From assembly GCF_037126465.1 (NCBI RefSeq), contig NC_088202.1:26830213-26894212 (forward strand): 64,000 nucleotides of DNA. Direction: 5' to 3'. Source of the DNA: Ornithodoros turicata. Its lineage: Eukaryota > Arthropoda > Arachnida > Ixodida > Argasidae. The notes under the pieces were generated by a model. That model was given only the letters and a program-made list of their open reading frames with translations. It was not told the DNA's origin and searched no databases. Made by a program: the position numbers and the translations under genes. Position 1 is the stretch's first letter. Each line of letters starts with the position of its first letter. Below are positions 46,303-58,118 of this stretch, one piece after another.

Positions 46303-46850
46303 TTTCGATCTTCGTTTTAGTCAAATCCGGCCGCTTGATGCGAGCGAGCCACAGCCTGCGTCCATCCGCGCTTCGAATCTCTTCTGCCTTTCCTTGCTAT
46401 TCTACGACCTTTGGAATCCTAAAAAAGCGAACCTTTTCGTCTGAACCGGCCTTCTGTCGGCTGCTTCTACTGGAGCAGTTCACGACTGCACAGAAAACCA
46501 TGTTGACTACGGCCGCAGTACTCCGTCAGATCAAGACGCGCAACCGATACGGAAGAAGCAGGAAACACCGACCGCTAATCATGGATCACCACTATGGTGG
46601 CGACTTCCCACAATGCATTGCGTCGTGACGTATATGCACGCCACCTGTTCAAGGTCCGTGATCCCAAGAAAATCGAAATCCCTGAAGTACCCCACTGACA
46701 CGTAAAATTTTGCGTGTTTTTGATTATAATGTAATATACATATTTTTTTTCGTACATTTCTAATTCAACCTGCTTATGTTCTTATGTTACGTGGTTAACA
46801 GCTCATACCGGCAGCCATCTGCGTACGAAGAAGCAATTTCTGCAGTCTTA
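46303..46850. other. 5' flank of the ISL2EU-like element
   Basis: No coding exon recognised. The outer terminus of the element probably lies here but no inverted partner was identified by eye. Confidence 0.35.
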
Positions 46851-47102
46851 CACTCTAAAAACAGAACTTCACCACATAGCACGCCGTGCACCAACCATTG
46901 CCACGAATGATGGTTATCGCTTCTGATTCAAAAACAGAGGGGGGGGGGGGCATACGCCTTTTTGTGGCAATTTGGATATGTGAAAATTGCCACAAAAAGG
47001 CGTACGCCCCCCTCTGTCTTCCAATAACGAGCGATAACTCTATCATTCGTGGCAATGGTTGGTGCGCAGCGTGCTATGCGGTGAAGCTCTGTCTTTAGAG
47101 TG
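46851..47102. mobile_element. CAC-family element 4 (MITE), TA duplication
   Basis: CACTCTAAAAACAGAACTTC and its inverted copy form arms of about 75 bp with TA on both sides (46849-46850 and 47103-47104). A G-run with a second short inverted pair (CGCCTTTTTGTGGCAATTT) lies in the middle. Part of the arm (ACTTCACCACATAGCACG) recurs in the duplicated block at 61.5-62.9 kb. Confidence 0.85.
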
Positions 47103-47104
47103 TA

Positions 47105-48270
47105 TGTCTTCCCGACACGCGTCTGTCCATGCAGATAGCGCTGATAAAAGTGGTAGCAAAATTCATAGTTATCGTATGTTGCTAGAAATATTCGTTTTAA
47201 TCCACACTAATCCAGTTTCTCCAACATGGTGGCGCTTAACAAATATGGGCGAATTATAACTTTGGAGAGCTTGTACTAAGAACTTCTCTGCATTTCGACG
47301 GGTAATTGGCCACGTACATCAAAGAGTAGGTGGAGCCCAAACAAACTTAGTGTCCCTGTGCTAACCTTTCTTGAAGTATGCAGTCCCGTTCACGAACGGG
47401 AGCCGAATGTCAGGGGTGATAACTAGGCCTATATGCCGCGAAGGCACACTTCGCGGCACACTGCACACGCAACGATCGCAACCTGATTACGATAGGACGC
47501 GACGTGGACCCTCTATTTGTGTTTATAATGTATTAAACGAGTGCACTTTAGCCATGTGTCGCGCAAGCCGACTCATATTCTTCTTATCCTTCTCCGTTTA
47601 GGTCAACGAACGAACGGTTCGGTCAACCAACGAGATCAACGAAAGCCGGCAGCGGCATTCCAGCCCCGACTCGCTTCTTCTTCGCCCTGTCTCGTCTCCC
47701 ATTCACTACAAATAAAACATACAGCTATCGGGAAGCATCGCCAAGATCTTTTTATTTAAGTCTGATCTATATATCGCTGGCATACGATTGGTATGCAGCC
47801 ACGTGCGTCGTAAACGTCGATATCAAATTATCAGTACACTGAAAATCAGGCGGGTTAAACTCGACATATTCCCAGCCGAAAGAATGAACAGAGCAAACAT
47901 GAGCAGACCAATTCAAGCCCCGTTCCCGATCACGCGATCAGCAGCAGCCACACCATTCCGTGGATCACGCCACGGCGAGCAAACGAACGGTCTGAGAATA
48001 AACAAAAGCTAGACGACTCGCACCATGGATCAGCGAGCCACATACATAATTATTCCCCCGCCAAAGACGCGAACCGAACGGATAAGATAACGAGTCAGTG
48101 ACCCACACGAGCACAGCGCACAACCGAACCGACCTCCATCGCGAACAGATCATTCAATGAATCGGCGCAACCAAACCAGGGGCGAGGGGCGCGAAGCTGT
48201 AGAAGAAATCTATTGTAGGGGAAAACCCACGTCACCTCCGGAGCTGGACCAATGACTGAGGACTAGCCAT
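47105..48270. other. No gene recognised
   Basis: An AATAAA with Pro/Ser-rich random frames at 47650-47760 could belong to an LTR, but no terminal pair is visible. Confidence 0.3.
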
Positions 48271-48382
48271 CCTCCCTTTCATAACGTAAAAGCGCTAAAA
48301 CCAGGACGAACACAGACACACACAACATCGAGCGCTCACTTTCAACAACTTTACTGACATGTCACATGGCAAGTGATTATAA

Positions 48383-49960
48383 TCATTGCAACAGGTACTC
48401 CCTTTCCCTTTCAGATATCGAAATACTTTCCGAGCTAACACACGTGTTGCCCGCTTTCTTGATCAGGCAAGCCTCCCACATCTCTCTGCTTTTTTTATAA
48501 CCCTCATACCTATGTTTTATCAAAAATGTCATCACAGCCGCACTCTCTTGTGTGTATATACAAGTTACCTTGTTTACTATTTTTACAATTTTTATGTTCT
48601 TTTAGGCGGGTGTTCAGACATCTCCCTCTTTGTCCTATGTATCTCTTCCCACAACTTAATGGAATCTCACACACCACTTCTTGTGCACATGGTACCTGAG
48701 CTTCCAGATGCCTAACTGTACAACCTATTCTTTTATCTCTGTTAATAGCTGCAGGTAGAGACGACAGTTTTTTATTACGCCCACACACTACCCGAACATG
48801 ATGGCTACGTGCCATCTTGATCAATTTATGTGATAGCCCATGGATATACGGAATTACAACAATCCTATCCCGCCTACCCTCCGTGTTATCCTTGTCTCGC
48901 CCTGTTCCCTTAAGAACCCTACAACAAACACTGTATATCATTCTCAAGGTGCAACCGGCGTTTTTTCACCTTTCTACCTGTCCCCGAAAGCTTACGTCTA
49001 CCTCATGGCTGCACGATCTGGATAGAGCTGCTTTGATAGCCCCTAGGACCACGCCTCTTTTCACTGTTTTCGAAATATTTGAGTCGAAGGGCATAACAGG
49101 TTTATTTGACCTTTGTTGGTAGCGCCAACAAAGATGGTCTTCTCTGACGATAAGCAGCAAGTCAAGGAATTGTATTTTTCTTTCATGTAAAAATTCAGTG
49201 GTGAATTCCAGCTCTGGAGCCATGTCTTTGAACACCGAGATTATCACTTCTCTGTTCACCTCATTACACTCGTCCGCTATCACCAAATAATCATCTACAT
49301 ATCGGAAAATTGTTACTCCATCTATCTTTTTTCTTCTCAGATTTTCCTTGATAGACCTGTCTATTGCAGCTAGGTATATATTACTTAGTGCCGGCGCCAC
49401 TTTTGGTCCTATACACACCCCTTGCTTTTGGATGAAAATTTGTTTTTCATGTTCTATGTACGTTGACGTTAAATATTTCCTGAGAAGCCACAAAAATTGG
49501 TCACACCCCATGCCCACAGCATTCTGAAACCTTACACTTCCAAACTCATCAATACAATTTATAACCTCCTCACACATCTTATCAACCGGTAAGCTGTAAT
49601 ATAAATCCGTTATATCGAGTGAAAATACATTCTTTTCCTTAGGTCCCAGTGTTTTCAACGTCCTGCACACCTCATCCGAATTTTTCACCATAAAGGGATC
49701 CTTCACTGTCGAAAGAGATAACCACTTCTGTAGAAATGTGCTAAGGGCAATCTGCCATGTCCCTCTCTGAGATACAATTGCTCTAAAAGGAAACCCCTCT
49801 TATGTGTTTTCACTGAGAAAAACACCTCAAGATATAGTTCTCTTTCCAGATCCAGCTTCTTTGCTAATTGTTCTTGACCCCACTGAACACACCGTTTCTT
49901 CACTTCAACCTCCTCCTGTCTCAACGGTCTTCCTTTGACTTCTTTGAAATTCTTTTTCAA
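48383..49960 (-). pseudogene. Penelope-like RT/GIY-YIG polyprotein, second family
   Basis: It starts near 49960 (MKKNFKEVKGRPL). RT blocks follow: SVKTHKRG, IVSQRGTWQIAL, DITDLYYSLP, GVCIGPKVAPALSNIYLAAI and the intact catalytic box FRYVDDYLVI. GIY-YIG endonuclease lies at about 48550-48620 (CGKRYIGQRGRCLNTRLKEH), ending ERERE then stop at 48383-48385. Lesions are a one-base shift near 49785, an in-frame TGA near 48970 and a shift near 48505. Catalytic residues are kept, unlike copies A and B. Penelope elements reverse-transcribe at nicked target DNA. Confidence 0.9.
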
Positions 49961-51430
49961 GGCCGCTGCTGCTATGGAATTCTATGTTATGGAAGTCTAT
50001 CACCAACAAGCCCAAATGGATGTTTTAACATCCTCCCTTTCTTTTTTCATTATGTCCCCAGTGGCGTAAATGACGTGTCACCCGTTTCTCTCTCACTACT
50101 TTCCTCCTCTCTGATCTGCTTCCCGTCTTCTTTTGTTGTCCCTTTTTTCTTCCTTTCACTGTTTTTTGGCTCGCGTTTGTCCGAATGCAGTGGCGTTACG
50201 GGAAAATGACGGAGCCTTGGCTGTTTTTGTCACGTAGCGTATTTTATTGTGCGACATACGGTTATGCAAGCAAGACGTGCACAGCATGTCTGCGGTAACG
50301 AAAATAACATGACATTAATATTGTTCCGGAATTTGCTTGAAGAAGCCTGACGATGTTGGACTGCTTTTATAAAGACAGCTACTGGGGACTGGAGCTCGGT
50401 GGCTGCAAGATGAAAATTAGCTATGCATCTGAAAGTTACAATGCAAACAGAAAGAATAAAGTTGCTATCAAATGCGAAAAATAAGAACGATTATGGTAGG
50501 GTTGTGAGAAGTTCGCAGGCCACGGGGTGTGATGAGCAACCTTAGTACAAGAAATGTCTTTTATTGCGCTACTTCACAACGATATATTCAGGCTAAATAG
50601 CCTGACAAGCTTGGCTTTGGAGCTACGTACAGAATAGTTACTACGTCAACGTCGGATAAAGCTTGTCGTGCGCAATCACCGATAATCACACATACAGTAG
50701 CGTCATGCATCTAGACAGTAGGACTTGAGTGGTTACTTAATCGTAACATGAAGATGATATTGTTTCACGAAAAGAAATATAGTCTGCCATTGTAACTGCA
50801 AAGCTACGCTGTCTGTCTCCGTCACAGCTCATACCGCTCCCGATTTGCAGTGACTGTTGAGCTACTTATTCACAATACACGAGGTGAATGCGGTGTTGTA
50901 AGGCAACAAGCAATAACAAATGACTTACCTGTCAACAGCCGTTGACCGCGTGTCGGATACGAGGCGTTCGGACTCTCGAATCGTTTCTACACCAAGAAGC
51001 AGAGCAGAAATGTTGCGCAGGCATCTTGCTTGGCAGCGCTGACTGTTCGAGGGCGGTCACATGATACAGCTTGTGTTTTTAAACAGGAAAACTCAGAACT
51101 CATCGAGCAACCCAACCGCTACACAACACGAGCCGTCCGAGACCGACGCCTCCAACGACGTGGACGCCTGTTCCAGCCAGAGGAGGCACTGTAAGCATCC
51201 GCGAAAATAGCGTCGCGTCTGGCATTTCCCGCCAAATTCTGGCTATTTACTTTTCATTGGCTCCGGTCCCCCACGTGACCTTTCTAGACCACGATTGGCT
51301 GTGGCTCGTTTAACCTGTGGATTCGCAGCGTTCGTTTCTCCGAGGCGCCGACCGGGCTGACCGTTGTGTAGCTGGCGTCTATGTGTGCAGACGGTGATTT
51401 CTTTTCGTGGATTTCGAAGATGTTCGAGCC
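49961..51430. other. No gene recognised; possible bidirectional promoter
   Basis: A minus-strand donor (GTTGACAG then GTAAGT) lies near 50930. A short open stretch at 51094-51180 (+, EQPNRYTTRAVRDRR) ends at a donor-like site. 50.9-51.4 kb may be the 5' region of unknown genes on both strands. Nothing is recognised. Confidence 0.25.
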
Positions 51431-51908
51431 ATGGACGAACGCCTGAATGAAAGGTAAGCAGACAAACGTATGATGCATGTCAGTGATCAGACGTTTAATA
51501 CTGTCGCCTAACTGTGTGCATGGAGGTACGCCTTGTCCCGTATTACATCACTTTCTGCCGGTTATCAGTCATGATCTGGTAGATGATTCTGCGTGGCGTT
51601 ACTTGTTGCGTTTTGTTCCGCTATTCGAATGTGTCTGATGTTTAATACACTGGTGTGCATGGGAAAAGGAAAACAGCGTGCATCGCGTACGCCCGGCTCC
51701 TCGAATTTTGTCATTAGTCGACAAGGCGCGTAACGATAGCATGTCTTACATAGCGTATTCACCAATTAACGTTGCCTGTGCTCGGGTTTACCATATCATT
51801 AACAGGTTCCTTTTTTTTTCATTCAGACGCCGACAGCTGTTCGTGGCCCTGCGACCCGCGATCATGTGGCCCCTGTCACCTGAAAATTCTACAGTTGTGC
51901 TGGGATGA
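51431..51908 (+). CDS. Possible short two-exon gene start
   Basis: ATG 51431 opens seven codons (MDERLNE) to donor AAAG then GTAAGC. A strong acceptor (T-run, CATTCAG) at 51828 continues in phase with RRQLFVALRPAIMWPLS and stops at 51908. The other frame of the second exon is cysteine-rich (CSWPCDPRSCGPCH) and could be the real one with a different first exon. Product unknown. Confidence 0.25.
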
Positions 51909-52566
51909 AGTGATAGCTTCTGAGACTCATCACGTGCTATATGTGTGTGTAATAATATCGACTTCCTCCAAACCGAATAGGTTCCCTTAAAGGGACTCTG
52001 ACCAGAAGTTGTGGGAGCTCTTTCGTACTTGCAGTCGATAGAGCACCCAACACGGACTCTCCATGCGAAAATTCACGCATTAAAACCCCACAGTTTCTCC
52101 AAACGCGAATTTTAAACATTCGACTTCATCCGAGTAGAGCACGCCTAGCGTCAAACCGAGAAAACATACGTTTATATAGAATATCCACCACGGCCCACCA
52201 TCAACATGACGTCAACATGAGGGCCACTGGCAACACCCACAATTGGCTCAAACGCGTCACATGGTCACACAAAACTCTGTCAATTCCCTTTATGAAATGT
52301 CATTTATATGTTAATATGTTTTTGTTACAGAGTCTCAAAAAGAAAAATATACCTTGCATTTAACACACGCTAAAGGTTTTGCGATTGCTTTTTTAATCTG
52401 CGTTGATGTTGTCCTGCGTTCCATATGGTTCCGTATCCGGTCAGCTGTAATGGCTACCACATGACGAGCTTGCGAAAGTGTGTGATTCCCGGCTCATCCT
52501 ACCTTTTTCGGGTCATTGTATTTGGTGTTGGAGTTGCTCGCCATAACCTGAACGTTTCACCTATCA

Positions 52567-52773
52567 TTGCGGCGTACTGTTCTTGATCTGCTGCAAAGCA
52601 ACGAACCGCTACGACAGTCACTCGCCTCAGCGAAATTCTGTTTGCTGCATATCAAAGGAGCATCGGGACCTGATGATGTACTGCAAATGCGGAAGTTGAA
52701 TTCTTTGAACCTTCATCTAAAGAAACAAAGTGTGCTCTCGTGTGGTTCTGACGGAAAAGCAGTTTCAACAAGG
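52567..52773 (+). CDS. Exon-like stretch inside T3, unknown
   Basis: An open frame (RRTVLDLLQSNEPLRQSLAS, FCLLHIKGASGPDDVLQ) leads to a donor-like site (ACAAG then GTTAGC). It may be part of the T3 gene. Not recognised. Confidence 0.25.
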
Positions 52774-54435
52774 TTAGCGCATTTATTTTTCAGTTACAAG
52801 TCCACGCACTCAAAACGATACAAGTGCATTCGATCATTCTCGTAGCTGTTCTGTAACACGTATGCTTTCTTATACGTATCCCACAGAACCCTCCGCTTCA
52901 GGAACCCAGTTATACTTTATGTGACCCATCTGATGGCTCCTGACTAGGCTATGCCGTCCTGAAGCATTGAGATGGCGAAAGGTCGTCAAGTCATTCCACA
53001 CTGTGCTTACTGGCTTTGCATCGAGTCTAACAAATCGGACGTGCCTGGACTGCCGTTTTCAAGGAAGTTTGAAATGTAAGTATGTGTTATGTTGGTTTCA
53101 CACATCCCCACCACATATTGAGTGTGTATATCGCTGTACTTTTGATGCTATAGCATATCTACGTACATTATTATTACACCTAGTGTGGAAAACTCGACAC
53201 CAGCCACACAATGCAAACAATTGTTTATGCCTTTTCTTCCACTGATTGTTTTTATTATTATATTATTTTAGTATAATGGTCTGATTTTTAATAGTCACAA
53301 TTTTCCCATGGTTATGGCGCACTATAGCCTGAGTTGTTTATGCGCCATTAAAATTGAATCTTCATCATCATCTTTAACTGCCATTATTCAATTGAAGTGT
53401 CATGTTTCTGTTGGATACAATGATGTGGCCAGAGATTGATGTGGCTCATTTCAGAAGAATAGTCACTGTGAAGTTTGTTTTCGGAAACATTAAGAGGGCT
53501 AACACCAAACGCTTTTCTTTCAGAGCATCCCTTATGCACCTGCATTTCAATTAAGATCTGTGTTACAAGAATGACAGACCACTCAACAGTGATGAACAAC
53601 AGTGATGAAAGGTGGAAGTGCTGGAACGAAGGAACGCGTTAATCTGTGTGAAAGGTGCTTTGTATGTGTCTGAGTCATGGCCATAGGTCACAAGCTAATT
53701 TCTGTCCTCATAAGAGGTGTCAACTATGCTCTTTCTATCTACTAACCTGCTCCACTTTAGGGTTCCCTGTAAACTAATGGAACACATCATATACCAGCAT
53801 GTTGTTAACCACGTTGAGTCTATAAATTTCTTTTTTTAAAATTCCAGCATGGCTTTAGAAAAGGGTATTTAGACAAAAGTAACATAATTCGGTCGCAGCA
53901 TTTTAAACTGTCTTGATTTCTGGGTTCACGTAGATGCAGTATTTTTTGTATTTTGTGAGGGCTTTTGGCACTGTGTTTTATGCTTGCTTGTTGGCCAAAC
54001 TAGCCCCATTAAAATTTGATCTTGCTACCATTAACTGGATATGCAGTTTCTTCACTAACCGCAAGCATGCCAACAATTCGTGAGGAGAACCTATCATATC
54101 GCCACCATGCAGCATTCCTCGGGTTACATATGCATCACATTTTAATCAAGTGTGAAGCAAGGCCTTTAGGTGATCGGTCTTGTATAATTACACGTCCCTC
54201 CATTATTTAACACCACACGGTTCTTGAACCTATGACAGATAAATAAATATATTGCCAAGTAAATTGTTTACAAGGCTGATTACCCCATTTCACCACATTA
54301 ACGCAAACAATTGTTAGAGTAGTGGCCCAGGGTATGAAGCTTGCCACTAATCATCATTCAAACAAAGTTTGTAATGTAGAATCCTTTACTGAAAACACCG
54401 ACTTAACACAACAATTGAGAACAAAGAGAGTGAAC

Positions 54436-54466
54436 GTTTCGTCGCCTATCCGGGTGGCATCATCGC
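54436..54466 (-). ncRNA. Degenerate hammerhead-like motif, inverted copy
   Basis: The minus strand has GCGATGATGCCACC, a stem-loop and GACGAAACG. The GAAAC core is intact but the CTGATGA core is changed at its first two bases, so it should not cleave. Confidence 0.45.
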
Positions 54467-54935
54467 TACAACAGAGAACAGTCACAAACAACATCGACGG
54501 AGTCAAATCAGTGGTGTGCATTCCTTTCATCCAAGGTGTTGATAGGCCATTTGAAGGGAACTGTGCCCATCAGGCATTAAGACTGTGCATATAAAGTTAA
54601 GTGCACAGACTGTGACACAACCTACATTTGCAAGACGGGCAAAAGACGTGGGAAAAGACTAAAAGAGCACACAAGGGACGTTCCCAAGGCTTCTAATGCT
54701 ACTGAAACCAGGGCCAAATTAGTCTACTATTGTTGGCCTGATGAACATGTATTAAATTTTGATGGTGCGGTAACCTTTGCACATGACTAGCGATGAGGCC
54801 TTAGAAAGTGCTTAGAGTCCTGGTTTATCGGACGTGATGCATCAGCCTGTAATACAAACAGTGGACCCCTATCGGATGTGTATGATGCCCTCTTAGATAA
54901 GTAGGCTGAGGTGCTTGTCTTTGGCCCTTGTTGTA

Positions 54936-54966
54936 CTGATGATGCCACCTTGATAGGCAGCAAAAC
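54936..54966 (+). ncRNA. Degenerate hammerhead-like motif, 3' end of Penelope
   Basis: CTGATGA is intact and is followed by stem II (TGCC ... GGCA). The GAAAC core reads CAAAAC, as expected from CG to CA decay of an ancestral GCGAAAC. Minimal hammerheads at this place are established for Penelope-like elements. Confidence 0.5.
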
Positions 54967-55094
54967 GTTTACGCTCCGTTGTTTGCAGTAAAGGATGCTA
55001 CATTGTAAGGTCGTCACCCGTATTTTGGAATATATTTTCAAATAAAGTTGTTGTTTTACAAAGCTCATTACATCGTAGAAATCATTCTTGTTGC

Positions 55095-56140
55095 CTATTG
55101 TTTAAGGGATACCATTCTTGCAGTCACGTGGAGCACTGAAGGGCCAATTTCAAAAGCAAAGGCAATCTGATTTATGTTCTTGCCAACATGGCACAGCGTA
55201 CGCACAAGGTAGCTCCATTTCAGGAGCCTGAGAACACTCAAAGCAACTAGTGTGCTAGAATTAGATATTGTCTGCAGCATTACATATTTGTTTTTGCTAG
55301 GGCAACTAAGAAGGGTGGGTAGAAAGACAATGACAACCTGTTTCCACAGAAGACACTCCGATTCATAACAATTTCCTGCAAGAGAGCTAAGGCTTTTCCA
55401 GATTACTAGAACACAGGTACCGGATTGTAGATAACAAGAACTCATACACCAGAGCTCAGAGTTGCACACACTCTGCTTTCCATCAAAACTGTTAAAAGGC
55501 GTGACCCCCTGAACCTGCACAAAATTTCTGGAGTGTCTTCGCTGAGCACTGTCGCTGTTCATCTCATAAGGTGCTCTCTATGAACCTGACTCCCCGTTCT
55601 GGATGCACTGCCTGAGGGAACTCCAGCATGCTTTCCCAACATGAATGGTCGCAACTTCTACGAACAGTGTTGTATTTACTGAAAGCAATATGAAATGCTA
55701 TGCCTTGACAGGTTATGTTGATATCCTTCTTAAGACCGTAGAGAGATGTTGCTTGCTGCCCTTATTCCAAATCGCACTATCAGAAACAAGCCCACTTGCC
55801 ACCAAGCCGATGAGTATTTCTTCACAGTCAGGGCAATCAAGGGAATCAATCACTGAGGCTCAGAAAAGCTGTTTTCTATGTGGATCTCATCCAGGACAGA
55901 GACATGAGTAGCCCCAAGAAAGCACCAGGTTTCTTTGAATTTAGATGTTCATCTTTTAATATCCTCCTTCCCCCTTTTTTATGTAGTACTTGATTTAGCC
56001 TTTTACAGCTTTAGAGATTCAGGATGTGGAGGTGATGTAAGAGGTGGAATTAGCCTTTAGGCACAATGAGGCAAAGTGTGACAACAAACCTTCTGAGAAT
56101 GTTTATGTATCGTACACACATAGAGGATAGGTATTACAAT
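55095..56140. other. T3 interior without recognised gene
   Basis: A 155-codon minus frame (55095-55562) and an 88-codon plus frame (55645-55911) exist, but neither shows a known motif. Confidence 0.3.
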
Positions 56141-56164
56141 AGATGTTACACCTTTTTCTGGTTT

Positions 56165-56240
56165 TGATATTTATTTATTCATGAATATACCACAAAGGCC
56201 CTTGCGGGCATTACATGAGGGGGGACAACATGGGTCACTT
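56165..56240 (-). mobile_element. LINE 3' end
   Basis: The minus strand reads CATGTAATGCCCGCAAGGGC then TTTGTGGTATATTCATGAAT and an AATA-repeat tail. This is the type of 3' end seen in CR1/I-group LINEs. The body further upstream on the minus strand (to about 56700) has no readable domain. Confidence 0.45.
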
Positions 56241-56762
56241 AACAAATACAGAAGTTACAAGGAACATACATATTTGAAAGACAGACGCTGCTTTTCATTT
56301 GTTCATCAGTTTTGCTCAAGAAATTGTAGCAACGGTACACAATGTCACAACGAAAGAAGTGCTCATCTACCCTTCCGCAAGACTCATTAAAAAGGACACA
56401 ACATACTGGACTGATGAACCATGCATCATCCTGAGAGCTATAAGTAATCCTAAATACAGTTGCTGAATTAGTTTAAATGTGATAGACGAGCTGTGCGAAG
56501 AGCTACCTCCAGTTAGGGTGTTGAGTACTTGAAGCCTGTGGCACTCTCTGTGTGGAAGGCTCGCCAGATCCTGTTCACTGCACAGGCTGGGATGACGATG
56601 TTCTTGTTTTTCCCAAGCTTGTGGCAAAAACACGTTGTGAACTGGCGATATGCAGTATATCCATATCGTATACGCAGGTGTACATAAAATATAGTTTAGG
56701 CAAATAGGCAACCGGTCACAGTACAGGGTGTGTGTCGTGGCATTTCTACATGTACTTGAAAG

Positions 56763-56926
56763 CAGGCGCGGATCTAGGGGGGGGGGGGGGTCCAGGGGTC
56801 CGGACCCCCCTCAATTCCAGACTTGAACATAGGGTTCAATGGACCAATCCCAGCATGCACCTGGCACTTGTCCATAGCGGACCCCCCCCCCCCCCCCCTT
56901 CAGGAAAAATCCTAGATCTGCCCCTG
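56763..56926. mobile_element. hAT-type MITE with 8-bp duplication
   Basis: Termini CAGGCGCGGATCTAGG and CCTAGATCTGCCCCTG are inverted with two mismatches, next to G and C runs. CTTGAAAG is repeated exactly outside (56755-56762 and 56927-56934). 164 bp, non-coding. Confidence 0.9.
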
Positions 56927-57588
56927 CTTGAAAGCGACTGCAATTTATCTGCACACGCCCTGTATATTACTACACATGCTGTATTCTTTTAGAAACTAAC
57001 ATTTTTTACTCTTCAGTGAATCGTAAGTAAGAAAACTCAATATCGCTAAAAGCCTACGCTAAAAACATAAACACAGGGCAATACACAAAGAGGTGATTTA
57101 GGACATATCACCTTGACAATTACACAGTTGCCTAATACTGCTTTTCTCCAGTTCACAGTTCTGTATTATGTCGTCTTTTATGTGGTGCGCCCTGCACTGG
57201 AGTTCTTAGCGACCTTAACGCAGGACCAAACCAATTTCGAGCGCCCAAATTTTAACATCGTTCGACAGGCCGAATGTGACTTACTTGTGAATATGGTCGC
57301 TCATACGTTCGCGCTGCCCACGGAATTCAATATCCACCTTCAGGACATTCGTATTGAGGCATAGAAGTTAAAAATCTTCGTGGGTTGTAATGCACTCATA
57401 TTGCTGTCATTCGGCTGCGCTTTCGAGCTCCTTGCAGCACAAGCATATTCGATCTCCTTCGGCTGTATGACACACCAGCCGCACCGGCACCTTAAACAGG
57501 AAGTACGCATTAAATATGAGGACACAAAATTTCAGAGAACACGTTTACATGTTTGATCACAGTGTGCGTTAAAAAGCTCATCGCTTAC

Positions 57589-57902
57589 CTGTCTGTCGAA
57601 GACAGGCGACTGATCCTGTTTGCTTCATCTGTGACCGATGTTCGTAGAGCGTTGACTTAGGCTCGCATTTGCGGCATCGGCGACGTTTCGAAAGCGAGGC
57701 TTCCGAACTGTTCAGCACACAGAATTTCCTTCTCCATCGCAGAAAGGTCAGAAAAAAGTTCCGGGCTCGAAGTCTCCGCATTCCTTGCTTCGGCGTCCAT
57801 ATTGAAGATCGCTTTCCGGATGCCGCCGCTCTCACAAACTAACAGCAGAGCTTCCGGTCCGGGCGGCCAATGAAACATGAACCTCATGTTTTCGTCACGC
57901 AC
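57589..57902 (-). CDS. Possible first exon of T3 on the minus strand, unknown
   Basis: Two overlapping minus frames run toward a donor at 57588 (CGACAG then GTAAGC). One starts MDAEARNAETSSPELF but stops early. The other carries a basic cysteine-containing end (KRRRCRKCEPKSTLYEHR) that is open to the donor. The position near the right end would suit the start of an element gene, as in T2. Confidence 0.3.
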
Positions 57903-58118
57903 ACGAAAATTGGCGGATATCCACTACAAAGAGGCTAGATTTCGGTGCCGATTGCGTGAGTTGAGGCGGAAAAGCCAAGCGGGTTTTCAGCTCCCCTTTT
58001 GGCAAACTTTGCCGCCGCGCACAGCCAAAATATTTCGCGTGTAGCTTGGAGGCATATTATACCTTCGTAATAGATGCAAACGAAAGATTTGTTGAACTTC
58101 TGGTCAGAGTCCCTTTAA

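Larger units (their letters stand above)
54430..55050 (+). mobile_element. 5'-truncated Penelope-like element with inverted end
   Basis: The coding remnant at 54497-54910 includes VVCIPFIQGVDR and CTDCDTTYICKTGKRRGKRL plus EHTRDV. It ends with ESWFIGRDASACNTNSGPLS, the GIY-YIG domain and C-terminus typical of the Penelope clade. Downstream lie a hammerhead-like motif (54936-54966) and AATAAAG near 55040. Upstream, 54430-54478 is an inverted copy of the downstream end. An inverted end at the 5' side is a known feature of Penelope insertions. Stops and shifts show that it is dead. Confidence 0.8.
51991..58114. mobile_element. TTAA-type DNA transposon T3, 6.1 kb
   Basis: AGGGACTCTGACCAGAAGTT at the left and its exact complement at the right form a perfect 20-bp inverted pair, with weaker similarity (CTTTCGT..TGCA) further inside. 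TTAA lies outside both ends (51987-51990 and 58115-58118). The interior contains a Penelope fragment, a LINE tail and a hAT MITE, plus several exon-like stretches of unknown type. Start AGGG as in T1. Confidence 0.85.

Noticed and set aside
55095..55562. 155-codon minus-strand protein
   Set aside because: No motif, composition like random sequence inside a transposon, no splice or start support.
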